From Corythucha ciliata (Eukaryota; Arthropoda; Insecta; Hemiptera; Tingidae): a DNA stretch of 64,000 nucleotides. Each line of letters starts with the position of its first letter. Position 1 is the first letter of the stretch. The translations under genes were made by a program, and so were the position numbers. The stretch is taken from the NCBI GenBank assembly GCA_038030265.1, contig CM075941.1, positions 22,072,001 to 22,136,000 of the forward strand. The letters run 5' to 3'. The notes beneath the pieces were generated by a model that was not told the DNA's origin, did no database searches, and was given only the letters and a program-made list of their open reading frames with translations. Positions 1 to 11,005 of this stretch are shown piece by piece.

Positions 1-2
1 GG

Positions 3-74
3 AAACCCCACCCTACTCCGAGTAAGGCGGTGCTGAAGAAGCAATCGCGGAGTGGGGTACATAAGGGGGAATAA
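3..74 (+). pseudogene. Probable tail of ORF1 (gag-like) of the non-LTR element
   Basis: Reading from base 3 there is an open frame of 23 codons (KPHPTPSKAVLKKQSRSG followed by VHKGE) that stops at TAA 72-74. It is in the same frame as the endonuclease and ends directly before it. Position and basic composition fit the end of ORF1 of the same element. No CCHC knuckle is visible in this short piece, so the assignment rests on position only. Confidence 0.35.
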
Positions 75-3000
75 GTGACCGCTACGGGGTTGCGCTTCCT
101 CCAGGTGAATCTGCATCGTGCGGCAGCGGCATCGGCCGTCTTGAGCAAGGTGTTCACTGAGGGAACCTATGACGTCGCTGTGGTTCAGGAGCCGTGGGCA
201 TGGGAGAGGCAGGTCAAGGGCCTCTCTGCGACAGCAGGTAAGCTGGTTTACTGTAGGGATGAGGAGCGGCCGCGAACTGCGCTGCTTCAAAGTCCCGCAG
301 TGAAATTTTTAACTATGCCAGGATTTCTGTGCAGAGATTTGACAGCAGTCATCCTGGAAGCCCAGGACGAGGACCGGACCCGGAGGTATGTGGTAGCTTC
401 CGCGTACTTCCCGGGGGACGCTGAGGTGACGCCGCCGGAGGAGCTTCAGCGTTTGGTCCTGTACTGCAGCGCGAGGAACCTGCAGCTGATTGTGGGTTGT
501 GATGCGAATGCTCACCATACCATCTGGGGAAGTACAGATGTCAACGCCAGGGGTGAGTCACTCTTTCAATTTTTGATGACGCATGACCTGGTGGTGGTAA
601 ATCAGGGCTCGATCCCTACTTTCGTGACAAGTGCGAGGAGTGAGGTCCTGGATGTTACTCAGGCCAGCCAGTTTTTGACCAATAGTGTCAGAGATTGGAA
701 AGTCATGTCAGAAACATCAATGTCAGACCATAGGCTGATTTCGTTTGAGGTCGAGTTTCCTAGGGTTAGAAGTACAGCGTATCGGAATCCCAAGAACGCG
801 GATTGAAAGGTCTTTAAGGGGCATCTTGAACAAGAATTGTCTGAGACGGACCTTGACATTCAGTGCCAAGCCGACCTTGATAGGGCGGTGGAGGCGATCA
901 ATTCAGCGGTCCTCAGCGCGTATGAAGAAAGCTGTCTTGTTAAGGTGAAGAAGGGGAACAGGGAAGTCCCTTGGTGGAACAATGATGAGCGCGTATACCG
1001 AGAGCGCTAAAGAGACCCTGGAGGTCCTCCTGCGTAGTCATTTCCCTGATTCTAGGGATGCAGGGGCCTCAGATGTTCAGGGCGAAGTGGTGGCTGTCTG
1101 CCAGCCAGCAAATAATGCAATATGGAGCGCATCGGGGAAATTGTTTACGCCTGTGAAAATTAAATGGGCCATCGGCTCATTTAAGCCCTATAAATCCCCT
1201 GGGCCGGACGGGATATTCCCGGTCATGATACAGCGTGACCTGGAGGTCCTGGAGCCACGCCTCAGAAGGATATTTAGGGCGAGTTATGCATTATCGTATA
1301 TACCGAAGGCATGGAGGGAGGTTAGGGTTGTGTTCATTCCTAAGTCGGGAGCAAACTCCTCGGCCCAGGCAAAGGCGTACCGACCCATAAGCCTCACGTC
1401 CTTCCTCCTTAAAACAATGGAAAAAGTAATTGGCCTGGATATCAAGGACGGTTGCCTTAAAATTAAACCAGTCCAGAGGGGGCAGCATGCCTACCAGGCG
1501 GGCAAGTCTACTGAGACCGCCCTAAACGAACTGGTGGGTAAGGTTGAAAAATCTCTGGAGGTGAAAGAAACTGCGCTGGGCTGCTTCCTGGACATAGGTG
1601 GTGCTTTTGATAACACCGCCTATGACTCTATGGAGGCTGCAGTAAGGAGCAGAGGTGTTGATCCATCTTCAGTGAAATGGATCAAGGGGATGCTGGAATG
1701 CCGCGTCGTGACTTCGGAGCTGGGAGGGGAGACTGTTTCCGTGTTGCCTTCAAGAGGGTGTCCCCAGGGGGGTGTGCTCTCTCCTTTGCTCTGGTTGCTC
1801 GTGGTGGACGAGCTTCTCGCTATCCTAAAGGAGCAGGGTTATGAGGTAGTTGGTTACGCGGATGACCTTGCGATTCTAGTTAGGGGCAAATTTGATGATG
1901 CCATATCAAGTAGGACGCAGGGTGCCCTTAACATAGTGCAGCGATGGTGCAGCAGGCATGGTCTCAGGGTTAACCCTGAGAAGGCCACCCTTGTTGCGTT
2001 TATCAGGCGGAGGAAGCTGGCATTAAAGGTAGTTCGACTGAATGGAGAAGTGTTGAAAGTAGGAAAAGAAGTCAAGTACCTTGGAGTTACCCTGGATGAG
2101 GGGCTCAAATGGTCCTCGCATATCAAGAGGGTGCTGAATAAGGCCACGTTCGCATTGTGGGCTGGTCGGCAAATGTTTGGCAAAACATGGGGTCTAAAGC
2201 CAAAAATGGTGTTGTGGCTATATACAGCCGTTGTTAGGCCTATCGTCACCTATGGCTCACTCCTATGGTGGCAGAAGACAAAACAAGGGACAGTCCAGGC
2301 CTTGCTGAGTAAGTTGCAGCGCCAGGCCTGTCTTGGAGTAACGGGTGCTATGCATTCGTGCCTGACGGCGGCCATGGAGGTGTTACTGGACATGCCTCCC
2401 CTGCACTTTCATGTGCAGGCGACCGCATATATGGCGGCGGTGAGACTGCTGCGGGCGGAGCACGTGAAGCGGGGTGTCCAGGTTGGGCACTTGCGTGTTC
2501 TGGAGGAAGTTGCATGTAGTGAGGCGGCTGAAGTCGTTACGGATCTCATGCATGTGAGGATGGATTTTGAAAAACCCTTTAAGGTTGATATAGGTAACCG
2601 CGACCTTTGGGATAAGAGTTTGCCGAGGTTTAAGCCCGGCACGCAAGTATGGTATACTGATGGATCTGTGAAGGATGAGGGTGCTGGCATTGGGGTCTTT
2701 GGCCCCAGGCTTCTGCATTGGGAGTCCCTTGAGACGACCGCCACCATCTTTCAGGCGGAGATCTATGCTATAGAAGCCTGTGCGCGGAAGATTAGTGAGA
2801 GGGGTCTTCGGAAAGCCAAGATCTTCATCCTGTCTGACATCCAGGCGGCTCTTAAAGCCCTAGGCTCAAGTGTCGTGAATTCGAAGCTAGTTTGGGGATG
2901 TCTTGAAGCCCTCAGGCCTGTGGCATCGGCAAACAGCCTTACTTTGATGTGTATGCCGAGTCACAAGGGGAGAGGATCAGAGATGCCTTACGTGGGCCCG

Positions 3001-3441
3001 AAGCCAAGTCTCGGGGTCACGAAGTCCTTCACGAAGAGGCAGGTGCAGGCGTGGTTGGACGAGAGGCATCGTGAACACTGGGTTAGACAACCAGGTCTCA
3101 GGCAGGCCAAGCTCTTAGCCACTCCAAAGGGACGATCGGAGAAGGGCCTGATCTCTCTGAGCCGAGGAGACCTTAGGATCTTGGTGGGACTGCTAACGGG
3201 ACATTGTGCCCTTCGATATACACTCAGACTAATGGAGAAGTCTGACACGGACATTTGCAGATTTTGCGACTTGGCCGTGGAAACAGCAGAGCACGTACTG
3301 CGTGAGTACGAGGCTCTGGGGCGGTTACGCTTTCACCATCTTGGAAATGATGTGCTTCAACCGGAGGACATCTCCAGGATGGCTACGGGAAATATCCTCA
3401 ACTTCGTTAAGGAGTGGTGGTGGAGGACGCTTGAAAACTAG
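75..3441 (+). pseudogene. ORF2 of non-LTR element: endonuclease, reverse transcriptase, RNase H
   Basis: The product would nick the target and copy the element RNA into DNA. The endonuclease lies at 75-806 (LQVNLHRA start, QEPW, GCDANAHH, SDHRLI). A TGA at 804-806 stands where the continuing frame suggests a tryptophan. That frame runs on to PWWN (969-980) and dies at TAA 1008-1010, while the RT continues from 982 in another frame. About 90 residues normally found between PWWN and the RT are missing, so a deletion with frameshift sits near 985-1010. The RT (982-3441) has SPGPDG, YRPISLTS, GCPQGGVLSP and GYADD (Y at 1855). RNase H starts at TDGS (about 2658), but the segment holding its last catalytic Asp is deleted near 2977. 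The final knuckle is CX2C...H with Tyr in place of the last Cys (about 3307). The 75 start is GTG in a eukaryotic context, so the true start is uncertain. Confidence 0.9.
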
Positions 3442-3565
3442 CGTCTTTCTTGGCAGGGCAACCTGAGGGGACACCACAATAGATCTTATAGGTCGAGAGG
3501 TCGAGTTTGGTAGGTGATAGTTTCTTCTGGGCTTCCCTACCCGTTTAAAAAAAAAATCAATGTCT

Positions 3566-3754
3566 TGTAGCAGCAGGGTTTTCCCTACACCCAGCGCCAC
3601 ACGGTCCAAGGGGTACATAGATAGAAGATGATGATTATGGTTGTTGGTTCCTCGTTGTTTGCTTGCTCGCGTTAATAAAACAGTTTCGTTATGTACAATA
3701 AATATTATTCCTCTTTCACTCTCGTGTTGGCTTACTGACTTCCCAAGTATCTCA
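3566..3754 (+). repeat. 5' LTR
   Basis: It begins TGTAGCAGCAGG and ends ATCTCA, giving the usual TG...CA ends. It contains an AATAAA-like polyadenylation signal (ACAATAAATATT near 3700) and aligns end to end with the second copy at 4083-4272 with scattered substitutions. Confidence 0.85.
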
Positions 3755-3755
3755 A

Positions 3756-4082
3756 GTGTCTCCACCCTTGACTCCGCCCTACACTGGTCCGCACCGAGTC
3801 ATTGAGCGTGGTCCAAAAACGTTTCGGATCCAGCTGCAGGATAGACAAGCAGTAGTGTCTACGGATCGATTGAAACCAGCTTTCATATTTCACGACCCTA
3901 TCTCGACGTCTCCGACTACCACCGCTACGGAAACTCTACCAGCTCTCAGTTCGCCGCTTCCTGTTTCTAATGGCGTCACCCCTCAACCTTCTATCTCTCC
4001 GTCACTATCACTCGGCAAAACTCGTTCTGGTCGGATCGTGCGCCCTACTGTACGCTTTTGCGATACCATTAAGGGGGAGTGA
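3756..4082 (+). pseudogene. C-terminal tail of Gypsy-type integrase/Pol
   Basis: The 108-residue frame has the blocks PPYTGPHRVIERGPKTF, VVSTDRLKPAF and TRSGRIVRP, which match the C-terminal end of Ty3/Gypsy integrases (the GPF/Y-like module, the DRLKPA block and the basic TRSGR tail). The catalytic core upstream is missing. The stop (TGA 4080-4082) directly abuts the 3' LTR, so the purine-rich last codons double as the polypurine tract. No function is expected from this fragment. The first ATG is fortuitous, because the frame begins just inside the 5' LTR boundary. Confidence 0.8.
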
Positions 4083-4272
4083 TGTAGCAGCAGGCGTTTT
4101 CCCTAGACACAGCGCCACACGGTCCAAGGGGTAAATAGATAGAAGATGATGGTTATGGTTGTTGGTTCCTCGTTGTTTGCTTGATCGCGTTAATAAAATA
4201 GTTTCGTTATGTATAATAAATATTATTCCTCTTTCACTCTCGTGTTGGCTTACTGACTTCCCAAGTATTCCA
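4083..4272 (+). repeat. 3' LTR
   Basis: It is the second copy of the 189-190 bp LTR (TGTAGCAGCAGG...ATTCCA). Differences from the 5' copy are mostly single substitutions, for example GTACAATAAA versus GTATAATAAA. Confidence 0.85.
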
Positions 4273-4654
4273 GTAAAGTCTGTAATTTTTCCTTTTGAAT
4301 ACACGTTTGTGTTTGAATACACGTTTGTGTTTATGACTAGATGTTTTCATTGAAACCGGCCAGACGCCGGCAGAAAAGAAATGAGCTCGAAATGGACCCC
4401 CTACTAACCCTCCGTGAAGCCCACAGGTCCAGGCTGCTTTAACTACGGTTACCATCACACCATCAATGGCTACAAAACCTGGGCATCAGGGGGGGGGGGG
4501 GCAAACGCGTGGAGGCACGTTTGGAAGAACATATCTTCACAAATAAACGGGGCAATAATCTTTAGGGGGCTAAGCTCCCGTTTTGAGTGAGTCAGAACCC
4601 TAGATTTCAACGTGCTTTCAGACCTCAGAAGTCATAAACCGGGAATATACTGTC
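4273..4654. other. Gene-free stretch with an 18-bp tandem duplication and a G13 tract
   Basis: I see no gene here. GAATACACGTTTGTGTTT occurs twice in tandem (4297-4314 and 4315-4332). A run of 13 G lies at 4489-4501. Confidence 0.6.
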
Positions 4655-4849
4655 CTAAAGGGGTCCATAGACGTACAATAAATATTGCGCAATAAATTTG
4701 TACAATATTTCGTTTCCAGATGTTTAGGGATAAAAAAATAGGTTGTTCATTATATTGTGCAACCCATCAATGCAACCAACAAACGTTCAATTTTATTGTA
4801 CGGCCCCTATTATTGCGCAATATTATTGTACGTCTATGGGCCGCTTAAG
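4655..4849. mobile_element. Small TIR element (MITE-like), about 195 bp
   Basis: The left end (CTAAAGGGGTCCATAGACG and onward) is the inverse of the right end (ending CTATGGGCCGCTTAAG) over roughly 40 bp with a few mismatches; both contain CCATAGACGTACAATAA and TATTGCGCAATA. The interior is AT-rich and has no coding capacity. Its right end overlaps the start of the palindrome at 4847, so the two may be nested or parts of one structure. No target duplication was identified. Confidence 0.65.
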
Positions 4850-5109
4850 AATTCAAGGAAAAATTATTGAACCCTCAGCCATATGTTCATTTTTTAATGG
4901 ATGCGCATTTCGGAGCGACCCCCGCTCCCTCATCAGCACAATTAAACAAAATGAACTCCACTTAACAACTCAGTTAAGTGGAGCGGAGTTGTAAGTGGAG
5001 TTCATTTTGTTTAATTGTGCTGATGAGGGAGCGGAGGTCGCTCCGAAATGCGCATCCATTAAAAAATGAACAAATGGCTGAGGGTTCAATAATTTTTCCT
5101 TGAATTCTT
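4847..5109. repeat. 263-bp near-perfect palindrome
   Basis: The left arm from AAGAATTCAAGG reads as the reverse complement of the right arm ending CCTTGAATTCTT. Arms are about 110-115 bp with a very short centre rich in CTCCACTTA/TAAGTGGAG motifs. It has no coding content beyond mirrored frames. It would form a long hairpin when single stranded or transcribed. It could be a foldback MITE or the product of an inverted duplication. Confidence 0.85.
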
Positions 5110-7051
5110 CGAGCTTCGATATCAGCCAACAATAAATTTGGGTCGTCGTGAGTATTGGCGATTGTAGCTAAGGGATACGATGTCTGGCGGCGTTTCAGAG
5201 AAACATTGAGTCCGGTACTCCATGTGATTTGTTGTTGTCGTTTGACAACAAACCACAACAAAGGTTTTATACAATGAGGAAGTTCATGTATCAAAAATTT
5301 TGATCAGTGACACTTTTTTACTGTGAACTACGGCTAAATAATCCGACGGTGACGAGGAGGCCTCGATATTGTACCATTGGCATCACCGAATCAAGAAAAC
5401 AAGACAGTTATGCGGGTGCGCAGTACACCCGTACAGAAACTTTCACTGTCGGCTATTTGTTGGAGCAGGAAAACTCGAAAACACCGATTCAAAAACGTTT
5501 TCGACCATTTTGCTGAACCTGTGCCGTTCTCTGAGCACTAAAACGATACGGTGAACTGGCGAGTACCAATGAAGAAATGATATGGATGTAGTGGGATGTC
5601 TCTCAAGGGTGAATCCAGAGAAAACTGTGTGCTGTGGTTTCTCTTCCCATCGTAACGTCCCATCAACGGTGTCAGCTATCAATTAGCCCAGTGTTGGGAG
5701 AAAGTCGACCGCCGAAAGGCTTGGGGGTTTGCTTGACGTTCGAGTATAAGTGTATCAGAGACCATGTTCTTCTGTTCTCGTCATTTTAGGTCAACTGACT
5801 ACTTTTTTCCCATTATGTTACGGACGTTGACCACGAAAAAACACTTTTAAAAAACACAAGACTTGTTATCATTTAACATAAATGTAGGGAGTACCGGTTT
5901 CATTATCATACGACACTAGCGCCGCTAGTGATAGCTACAATCGTCAACTGTCCTATTTCAGGGGAAAGTGCAATCTACGTCCCATTATAGTACCGGAGGT
6001 AGCACAATTAGTAAAGGGGCCAGGTTCCCCGGTCCTCCACAGGGTAAAAAAGGCGTTCCCGAACCAGCGGCGAAGACCTCAGCGAAATATAACAAAGATG
6101 ACAATTTTTCATACAGTTACGTTTTCCAACGGGGTAATCAAACGACCATTAGTTTTCATGTTATTGAATACGATGTATTTATATGACACAGAACAACGTC
6201 GAAAAGGCTACCGGAATTCGGGGTATTGTTTTTCTCGATGCAATGATAACTCACGGTGTGACGCCATGTTGGGTAGGAAGCACGTGCTAAGCCATTTTGA
6301 GAAATTCTTAGCATTCATGAACGGAGAGTCCCCTCAAATAATTGAGGACTTGAAAGTCAGAAGATCGTCCCTAACAAAGCCTTGCTCACCACCTCAATGA
6401 GCAGCAATAAGTCGATTTCCTTTGCCTAAAATATAAAGTCATGTGAAACTGTTTTGGTGCTGAAGAAACTATAAGAACCATCTGCTTACCAAATTTATGA
6501 GTCAGCCGTTAATGCGTCTTATCCGACTGCCAACAGAATATAACGTTATTGGACTCTCGCACGTACGTTCAAGACTATGTTCGTATTGAGCTCACGATGC
6601 TGTTTTATCTCCTTCAGGAAGGATACCCTACGGGCTGCAATTTTTGGCCACTCAACAAGTATCTTACGATTAGACAGGCTCTTCTTCACCTAAACCCGAG
6701 GCGATGTAAGCGAGGCCGAAGGTATTCTTTACCGCAGTTCACAACACCTTGTGGAAAAGTTTAATAGAAGGGCATTGCTTTTCATTAATATAAAACTAGC
6801 GAACTTTAAAACGAATGGCACTGTCAGTGAAAGAGTCGAATTTGACGCGTTTTTTATGAGGCCTATTCTTCCTCTTAGGCGAGGTGAAAAGTGGCCGGCT
6901 CGCACTCGAGCCCTCCGAGGTCGTTCGTTCGGCTTCCTTCGCGATGCGTAAAACTGAAGACTGGAAAACACCAGTCGCCTCGGCCAGCGGGCTTGGGCTG
7001 TTTCGCTACCTTCGCCTCGCTTGGCTTCCCAAAGTCCTTCTTCACGGTCTT
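5110..7051. other. 1.9 kb without a recognisable gene
   Basis: Short frames occur on both strands (for example 5443-5682 minus and 6098-6400 plus), but none shows a motif or family pattern I recognise. A GC-rich patch near 6880-7050 (GGCCGGCTCGCACTCGAG and similar) contrasts with the AT-rich surroundings and directly precedes the large hairpin. The region may hold decayed transposon DNA. Confidence 0.4.
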
Positions 7052-8965
7052 TAGACCAGTCAATATAGACAAAAAAATCTGGGTAAATCGCAAACATGCA
7101 TGTAATTAATTTTTTATTCGCGTGTTGTTAGGACCAATGAGAGCAGTTATTACTCAAGTTTGCAACCCCCAAAACCTTGTGCTCAACTCGTGGCACTCGA
7201 AAAACCAAGAAATTTCATCACTTTTTTCTCTTTTTTTAACAAAACTACCAGAAGAAAGCGCTTTTCGAGCATGACCACAGTATACATTGTTAAAGCCAAC
7301 TAAATTTGCTACAGTTAAAGCCCAGCCCGAGCATCTTGGGTCTGTTAGTTCAGAAAATACAACCAGTCAACAAAATACTTAATCTTGCCAAAAAGCGAGA
7401 TTTTATTAGTAGGGTAACTTTTCAAGACCCGTAGCACTCAAATACCGGTGATTCGTACTTGGTTAAAAAAAAAATGAGAGGGGAGGTTGTACGTCCAAAA
7501 TGCAACAAAAAATTTCCTATGTCCTAAGGTCAGATTTCGTTTCCTAGCCGAGATAATCAATTTGTTGTTTTTAGCACATCACGGGTTTTCGCAACAAAAA
7601 CAGGTGTAACATGGGAAGTAAGCGTCCTAGGTTAAATCGAGCGACACCACTGAAAATAGCACCCTTTTTTCTGTGTGAGTAAAGACATTTTGTCCAATGA
7701 TAGTGAGTAAACTGGGAAAATATCAGGATATTTTAAAAAATGTCAGTTTTTGACAACTGTTCAAAGCTAGACTACATTGGCCATGGTGCTCCCAGCGCCG
7801 GGCAAATTCCTCTAAAACTGAGTGAAGTAACTTAGTTTAATACTTCATGCTTATTTTACTCCTGCCCTTCGCAATGTTTTGATAAAAATCCATTGTTATA
7901 CCAAAAAATGAGGCAATTAAGCCCATTTTGAGTGCCTAAAAGAAGATACGAAAGCTATTCCAAGAATGTTTTTTTCAGCTTATTCCACTTTTATTTGTCT
8001 TTCCTCATAGATTAGCGTAGTAAAAGTGAATTAAGCTGAAAAAAAAAAATTTTAGGAATGGCTCTTGATCTTCTTGTAGGCACTCAAAATGGGCTTAATT
8101 GCCTCATTTTTTGGTATAACAATGGATTTTTCTCAAAACATTGCGAAGGACAGGAGTAAAATAAGCATGAAGTATTAAACTAAGTTACTTCACTCAGTTT
8201 TAGAGGAATTTGCCCGGCGCTGGGAGCACCATGGCCAATGTAGTCTAGCTTTGAACAGTTGTCAAAAACTGACATTTTTTAAAATATCCTGATATTTTCC
8301 CAGTTTACTCAAATAATCTTTCACTATCATTGGACAAAATGTCTTTACTCACACAGAAAAAGGGTGCTCTTTTCAATGGTGTCGTTGGATTTAACCTAGG
8401 ACACTTACTTCCCATGTTACACCTGTTTTTGTTGCGAAAACCCGTGATGTGCTAAAAACAACAAATTGATTATCTCGGCTAGGAATCGAAATCTGACCTT
8501 AGGACATAGGAAATTTTTTGTTGCATTTTCGACGTAGAACCTCCCCTCTCATTTTTTTTTTAACCAAGTACGAATCACCGGTATTTGAGTGCTACGGGTC
8601 TTGAAAAGTTACCCTACCAATAAAATCTCGCTTTTTTGCGAGATTAAGTATTTTGTTGACTGGTTGTATTTCCTGAACTAACAGACCCAGGATGCTCGGG
8701 CTGGGCTTTAATTGTAGCAAATTTAGTTGGCTTTAACAATGTATACTGTGGTCATGCTCGAAAAGCGCTTTCTCCTGGTAGTTTTGTTAAAAAAAGAGAA
8801 AAAAGTGATGAAATTTCTTGGTTTTTCGAGTGCCACGAGTTGAGCACAAGGTTTTGGGGGTTGCAAACTTGAGTATAAACTACTCTCATTGGCCCTAACA
8901 ACATGCAAAAATAAAAAAAATTACATGCATATTTGCGATGTTTGATGTTTATATTGACTGGCCTA
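7052..8965. mobile_element. 1.9 kb foldback element with ~0.93 kb inverted arms
   Basis: The left end TAGACCAGTCAATATAGACA is mirrored by TTTATATTGACTGGCCTA at the right end. The arms run inward almost collinearly for about 930 bp each (net indel about 2 nt by coordinate sums) to a loop of roughly 27 nt near 8000-8027. TCTT directly flanks both ends (7048-7051 and 8966-8969), compatible with a target duplication. All frames in the arms are mirrored and show no transposase. The transposon superfamily is unknown. A diverged single arm of the same family lies at 11989. Confidence 0.9.
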
Positions 8966-9395
8966 TCTTTCACTTATTTCTGAAATAAAATGCATTATAT
9001 TGGCCGTCAATGTAATTAAATTATTAATCATCTCATGAATACTTACTTTAATATCAATGAATGATAACGTTGAGTCAAAAAATGACATTCATATCACCGA
9101 TAGAAACTTGAAAAATATCGAGTGCAAAAAAACTGGTGCCAGTAGCGCTACCGTCGATTTCTTTAGTCTTTGGCTGGTCTATAAGCGTGTTCTAATGGCT
9201 CCCAGTCCCAGTGGACATATACGATTGAATCTTAGGTTCGTTCGTTTGTCGTTCAGTGTAGTGGTGCAGGTGTTGAGCAGTGCGGGACTGACGTCATTTT
9301 TGAAAAGCAAAAGAACACTTTTCGTGAAAATGCCTTACCTTACGATAACAAAAACGCTAACTTTATGAATTACGCCCGGTTCCCAAGGCGATAGA
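8966..9395. other. No gene recognised
   Basis: This is AT-rich spacer. A 103-codon frame at 9057-9368 shows no familiar motif and its composition is not protein-like, so I do not call it. Confidence 0.4.
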
Positions 9396-9683
9396 CATGG
9401 AGATAATATAACTACTGGAGGGGGCATTGAATGCGCAAACAAGTACAAACTGGGGCGAGGATTAACGTCATCCGGATATCGTTGCGGCTCCGTAGGTCTC
9501 TTCCCATTGTCTATCTCAAAAGGTGGGGATTCAAAAAGTCCCCTTTCACACCATCCACATCCCCACAGTTACTTCTTCAACCAATAGCAAGGGATTTTTG
9601 GAGCTAACTCAAGCTCTTGGTGACGTCAATCATGGACCGCTGCGCAATAGGCAATTCAAGCTCTAGTTATATTATCTCTATGG
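9396..9683. mobile_element. TIR element candidate, about 290 bp
   Basis: CATGGAGATAATATAACTA near 9396 is the inverse of TAGTTATATTATCTCTATGG ending at 9683, about 23 bp with a few mismatches. The interior is non-coding. No target duplication could be confirmed, so the boundaries are approximate. Confidence 0.5.
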
Positions 9684-9889
9684 CGATAGATATAACAGGT
9701 GGCGCACCAAGAGCACTTTTCTTGGAACTGAGTAGAACTGCCTACGTCACTCATAGACCAGAAAGTCTGATTGCCTGACCGTCTGTTAGGTTTTATAGTA
9801 ACTTTTCTCTTTCTTAAACGGTGTAAAGGGCCGTTTTTAGGGGGTAGGCGACCGCCTAGGGGCCCCGGCTTGGTATAGAAATAATTACC

Positions 9890-10470
9890 TACAAAATAAT
9901 CTCAATGGAGAGAGAATCCTTAAAATTGGGGTTTAACAGAGCAAAAATCCGAATAATTTGTTTTTTGAAGATTCCAGCCCCACAAAATTGGATTTTCGAA
10001 CCACAAAAATCCGTGAAATTGGCTTTGAAGGCGCCAGATCCACAGAAAATGGTCTTAAAAGTTCCAGACATGTGAAAGTGAAATTGGCATATTTTGGACA
10101 ATTGGGCCAAACACCCGAAATGTCTATTTGAAATAGCCAACACAACGAAATTTGGTTACCAAAGTGAACCAAACCGTGGATTAAAACAAAAAAGAAATCT
10201 GCCAAATTGAGGCTTTAAGGGGACAAATCCTAAAAATTCGATTTTTAAAGATCTCGCGAAATTTTCTTTTGAAGAAGACAAAATTACGATTTACGAAATT
10301 GGCTTATCCCAAATTGGCTTAAGCCAAACCCTCGAAATTGATATTTGAAGGACCCACACCCACGGAGTTTGATTATTTAATTGAGACGGACCCCCAAAAT
10401 TAATATTTTCAAGAGCTAAATCCAATAAATTCGGTTCTTGAAGGAAGGTACGAAACTTGAGCGTGCTTGA
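9890..10470 (-). repeat. Degenerate tandem array, type C (reverse orientation)
   Basis: Phrases of the form GAAATTGGNTTTTGAAGGNGCCAAACCCAC recur every ~35-45 bp with heavy divergence. The same phrase in opposite orientation makes up 20440-21007, and in this orientation 57256-57830. No coding capacity. A short GC-rich palindrome (GTAGGCGACCGCCTAGG) lies just upstream near 9843. Confidence 0.65.
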
Positions 10471-11005
10471 ACATCGGCCACAGACAGAGACTATTTGGCC
10501 CCAGATGGGCAAGTCCGAAGTGGTGTTATAATTTTAACATGGCGTTATCCTATCACGATTAAAATGGTTGTCACGTGGATACCACCCGTGTTATTTAACA
10601 CCCCTTCGTACTTCATCCCCAGGAACGCGACGTGTCTCAATGGAGGCCACTCTACTGTGCTTGCAGTCTGCCTCCGCAGATCGAAAATTTTCTAATTCAG
10701 ACTTTGATCGGGTCCCGACCAAGTTTGTGAACATTTCCGCCCATCTCCTTCGTTTCAGTTGCTTATTCAAGGCACTTTTGTCGGCTACAGAGCCGAGCAG
10801 ACATGTAATTTCATTGGGTAATAATATTTCGCCCGCCAGAATAGGGCTGCAGCACGACAGGTACTTTTCAACTCTGAATCGGCTCGTGGAACGACGAAAC
10901 AGTCCGAAGTGCACGTCTCAAGGAGCACGCCGAGAAAATGTTTACTAACTGTAGTAAACACAGATAACAACGACACAGATTAGCCGATTCCAGTCAGAAT
11001 AATCA
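10471..11005. other. No gene recognised
   Basis: Frames overlap on both strands (10568-10948 plus, 10591-10914 minus), but none has a recognisable domain. It may be the 5' flank of the Mutator-like remnant that follows. Confidence 0.35.

Larger units (their letters stand above)
1..3556 (+). mobile_element. Degenerate non-LTR retrotransposon (R1/LOA/I-like, RNase H-bearing)
   Basis: The unit carries an APE-type endonuclease, a reverse transcriptase with an intact YADD box, an RNase H domain and a C-terminal zinc-knuckle remnant, in the order expected for the I/LOA/R1 assemblage of non-LTR elements. Its 5' end lies outside the window. A short 3' UTR after the last stop ends in an A-rich run (about 3547-3556), which I take as the poly(A) tail. 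GC content is clearly higher than in the surrounding DNA. The clade is inferred from domain content and the LQVNLHRA-type endonuclease start; a tree would be needed to separate LOA from I and R1. Confidence 0.9.
3566..4272 (+). mobile_element. LTR retrotransposon (Ty3/Gypsy type) reduced to two LTRs and a pol tail
   Basis: Two direct repeats of about 190 bp, each starting TGTAGCAG and ending TATYYCA, enclose only 328 bp. The interior holds the C-terminal end of a Gypsy-type integrase followed by a purine tract (AAGGGGGAGTGA) right before the second LTR, as expected for the plus-strand primer. Primer-binding site, gag, protease, RT and most of integrase are gone, and the first LTR runs almost directly into the pol tail. 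I found no convincing target duplication. The orientation is plus. Confidence 0.85.

Noticed and set aside
3325..3765. Minus-strand frame covering the 5' LTR, and a similar one at 4008-4322
   Set aside because: Both are antisense to LTR sequence, which explains their similarity to each other.
5443..5682. 79-codon minus-strand frame with charged C-terminal part
   Set aside because: No recognisable motif and no repeat or homologue in the window; indistinguishable from chance.
7052..8965. Open frames in the arms of the hairpin
   Set aside because: They occur as mirror images on the opposite strand of the other arm and show no domain.
9838..9870. GC-rich palindromic patch resembling a hAT end
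   Set aside because: Only one end is visible and no target duplication or partner was found.
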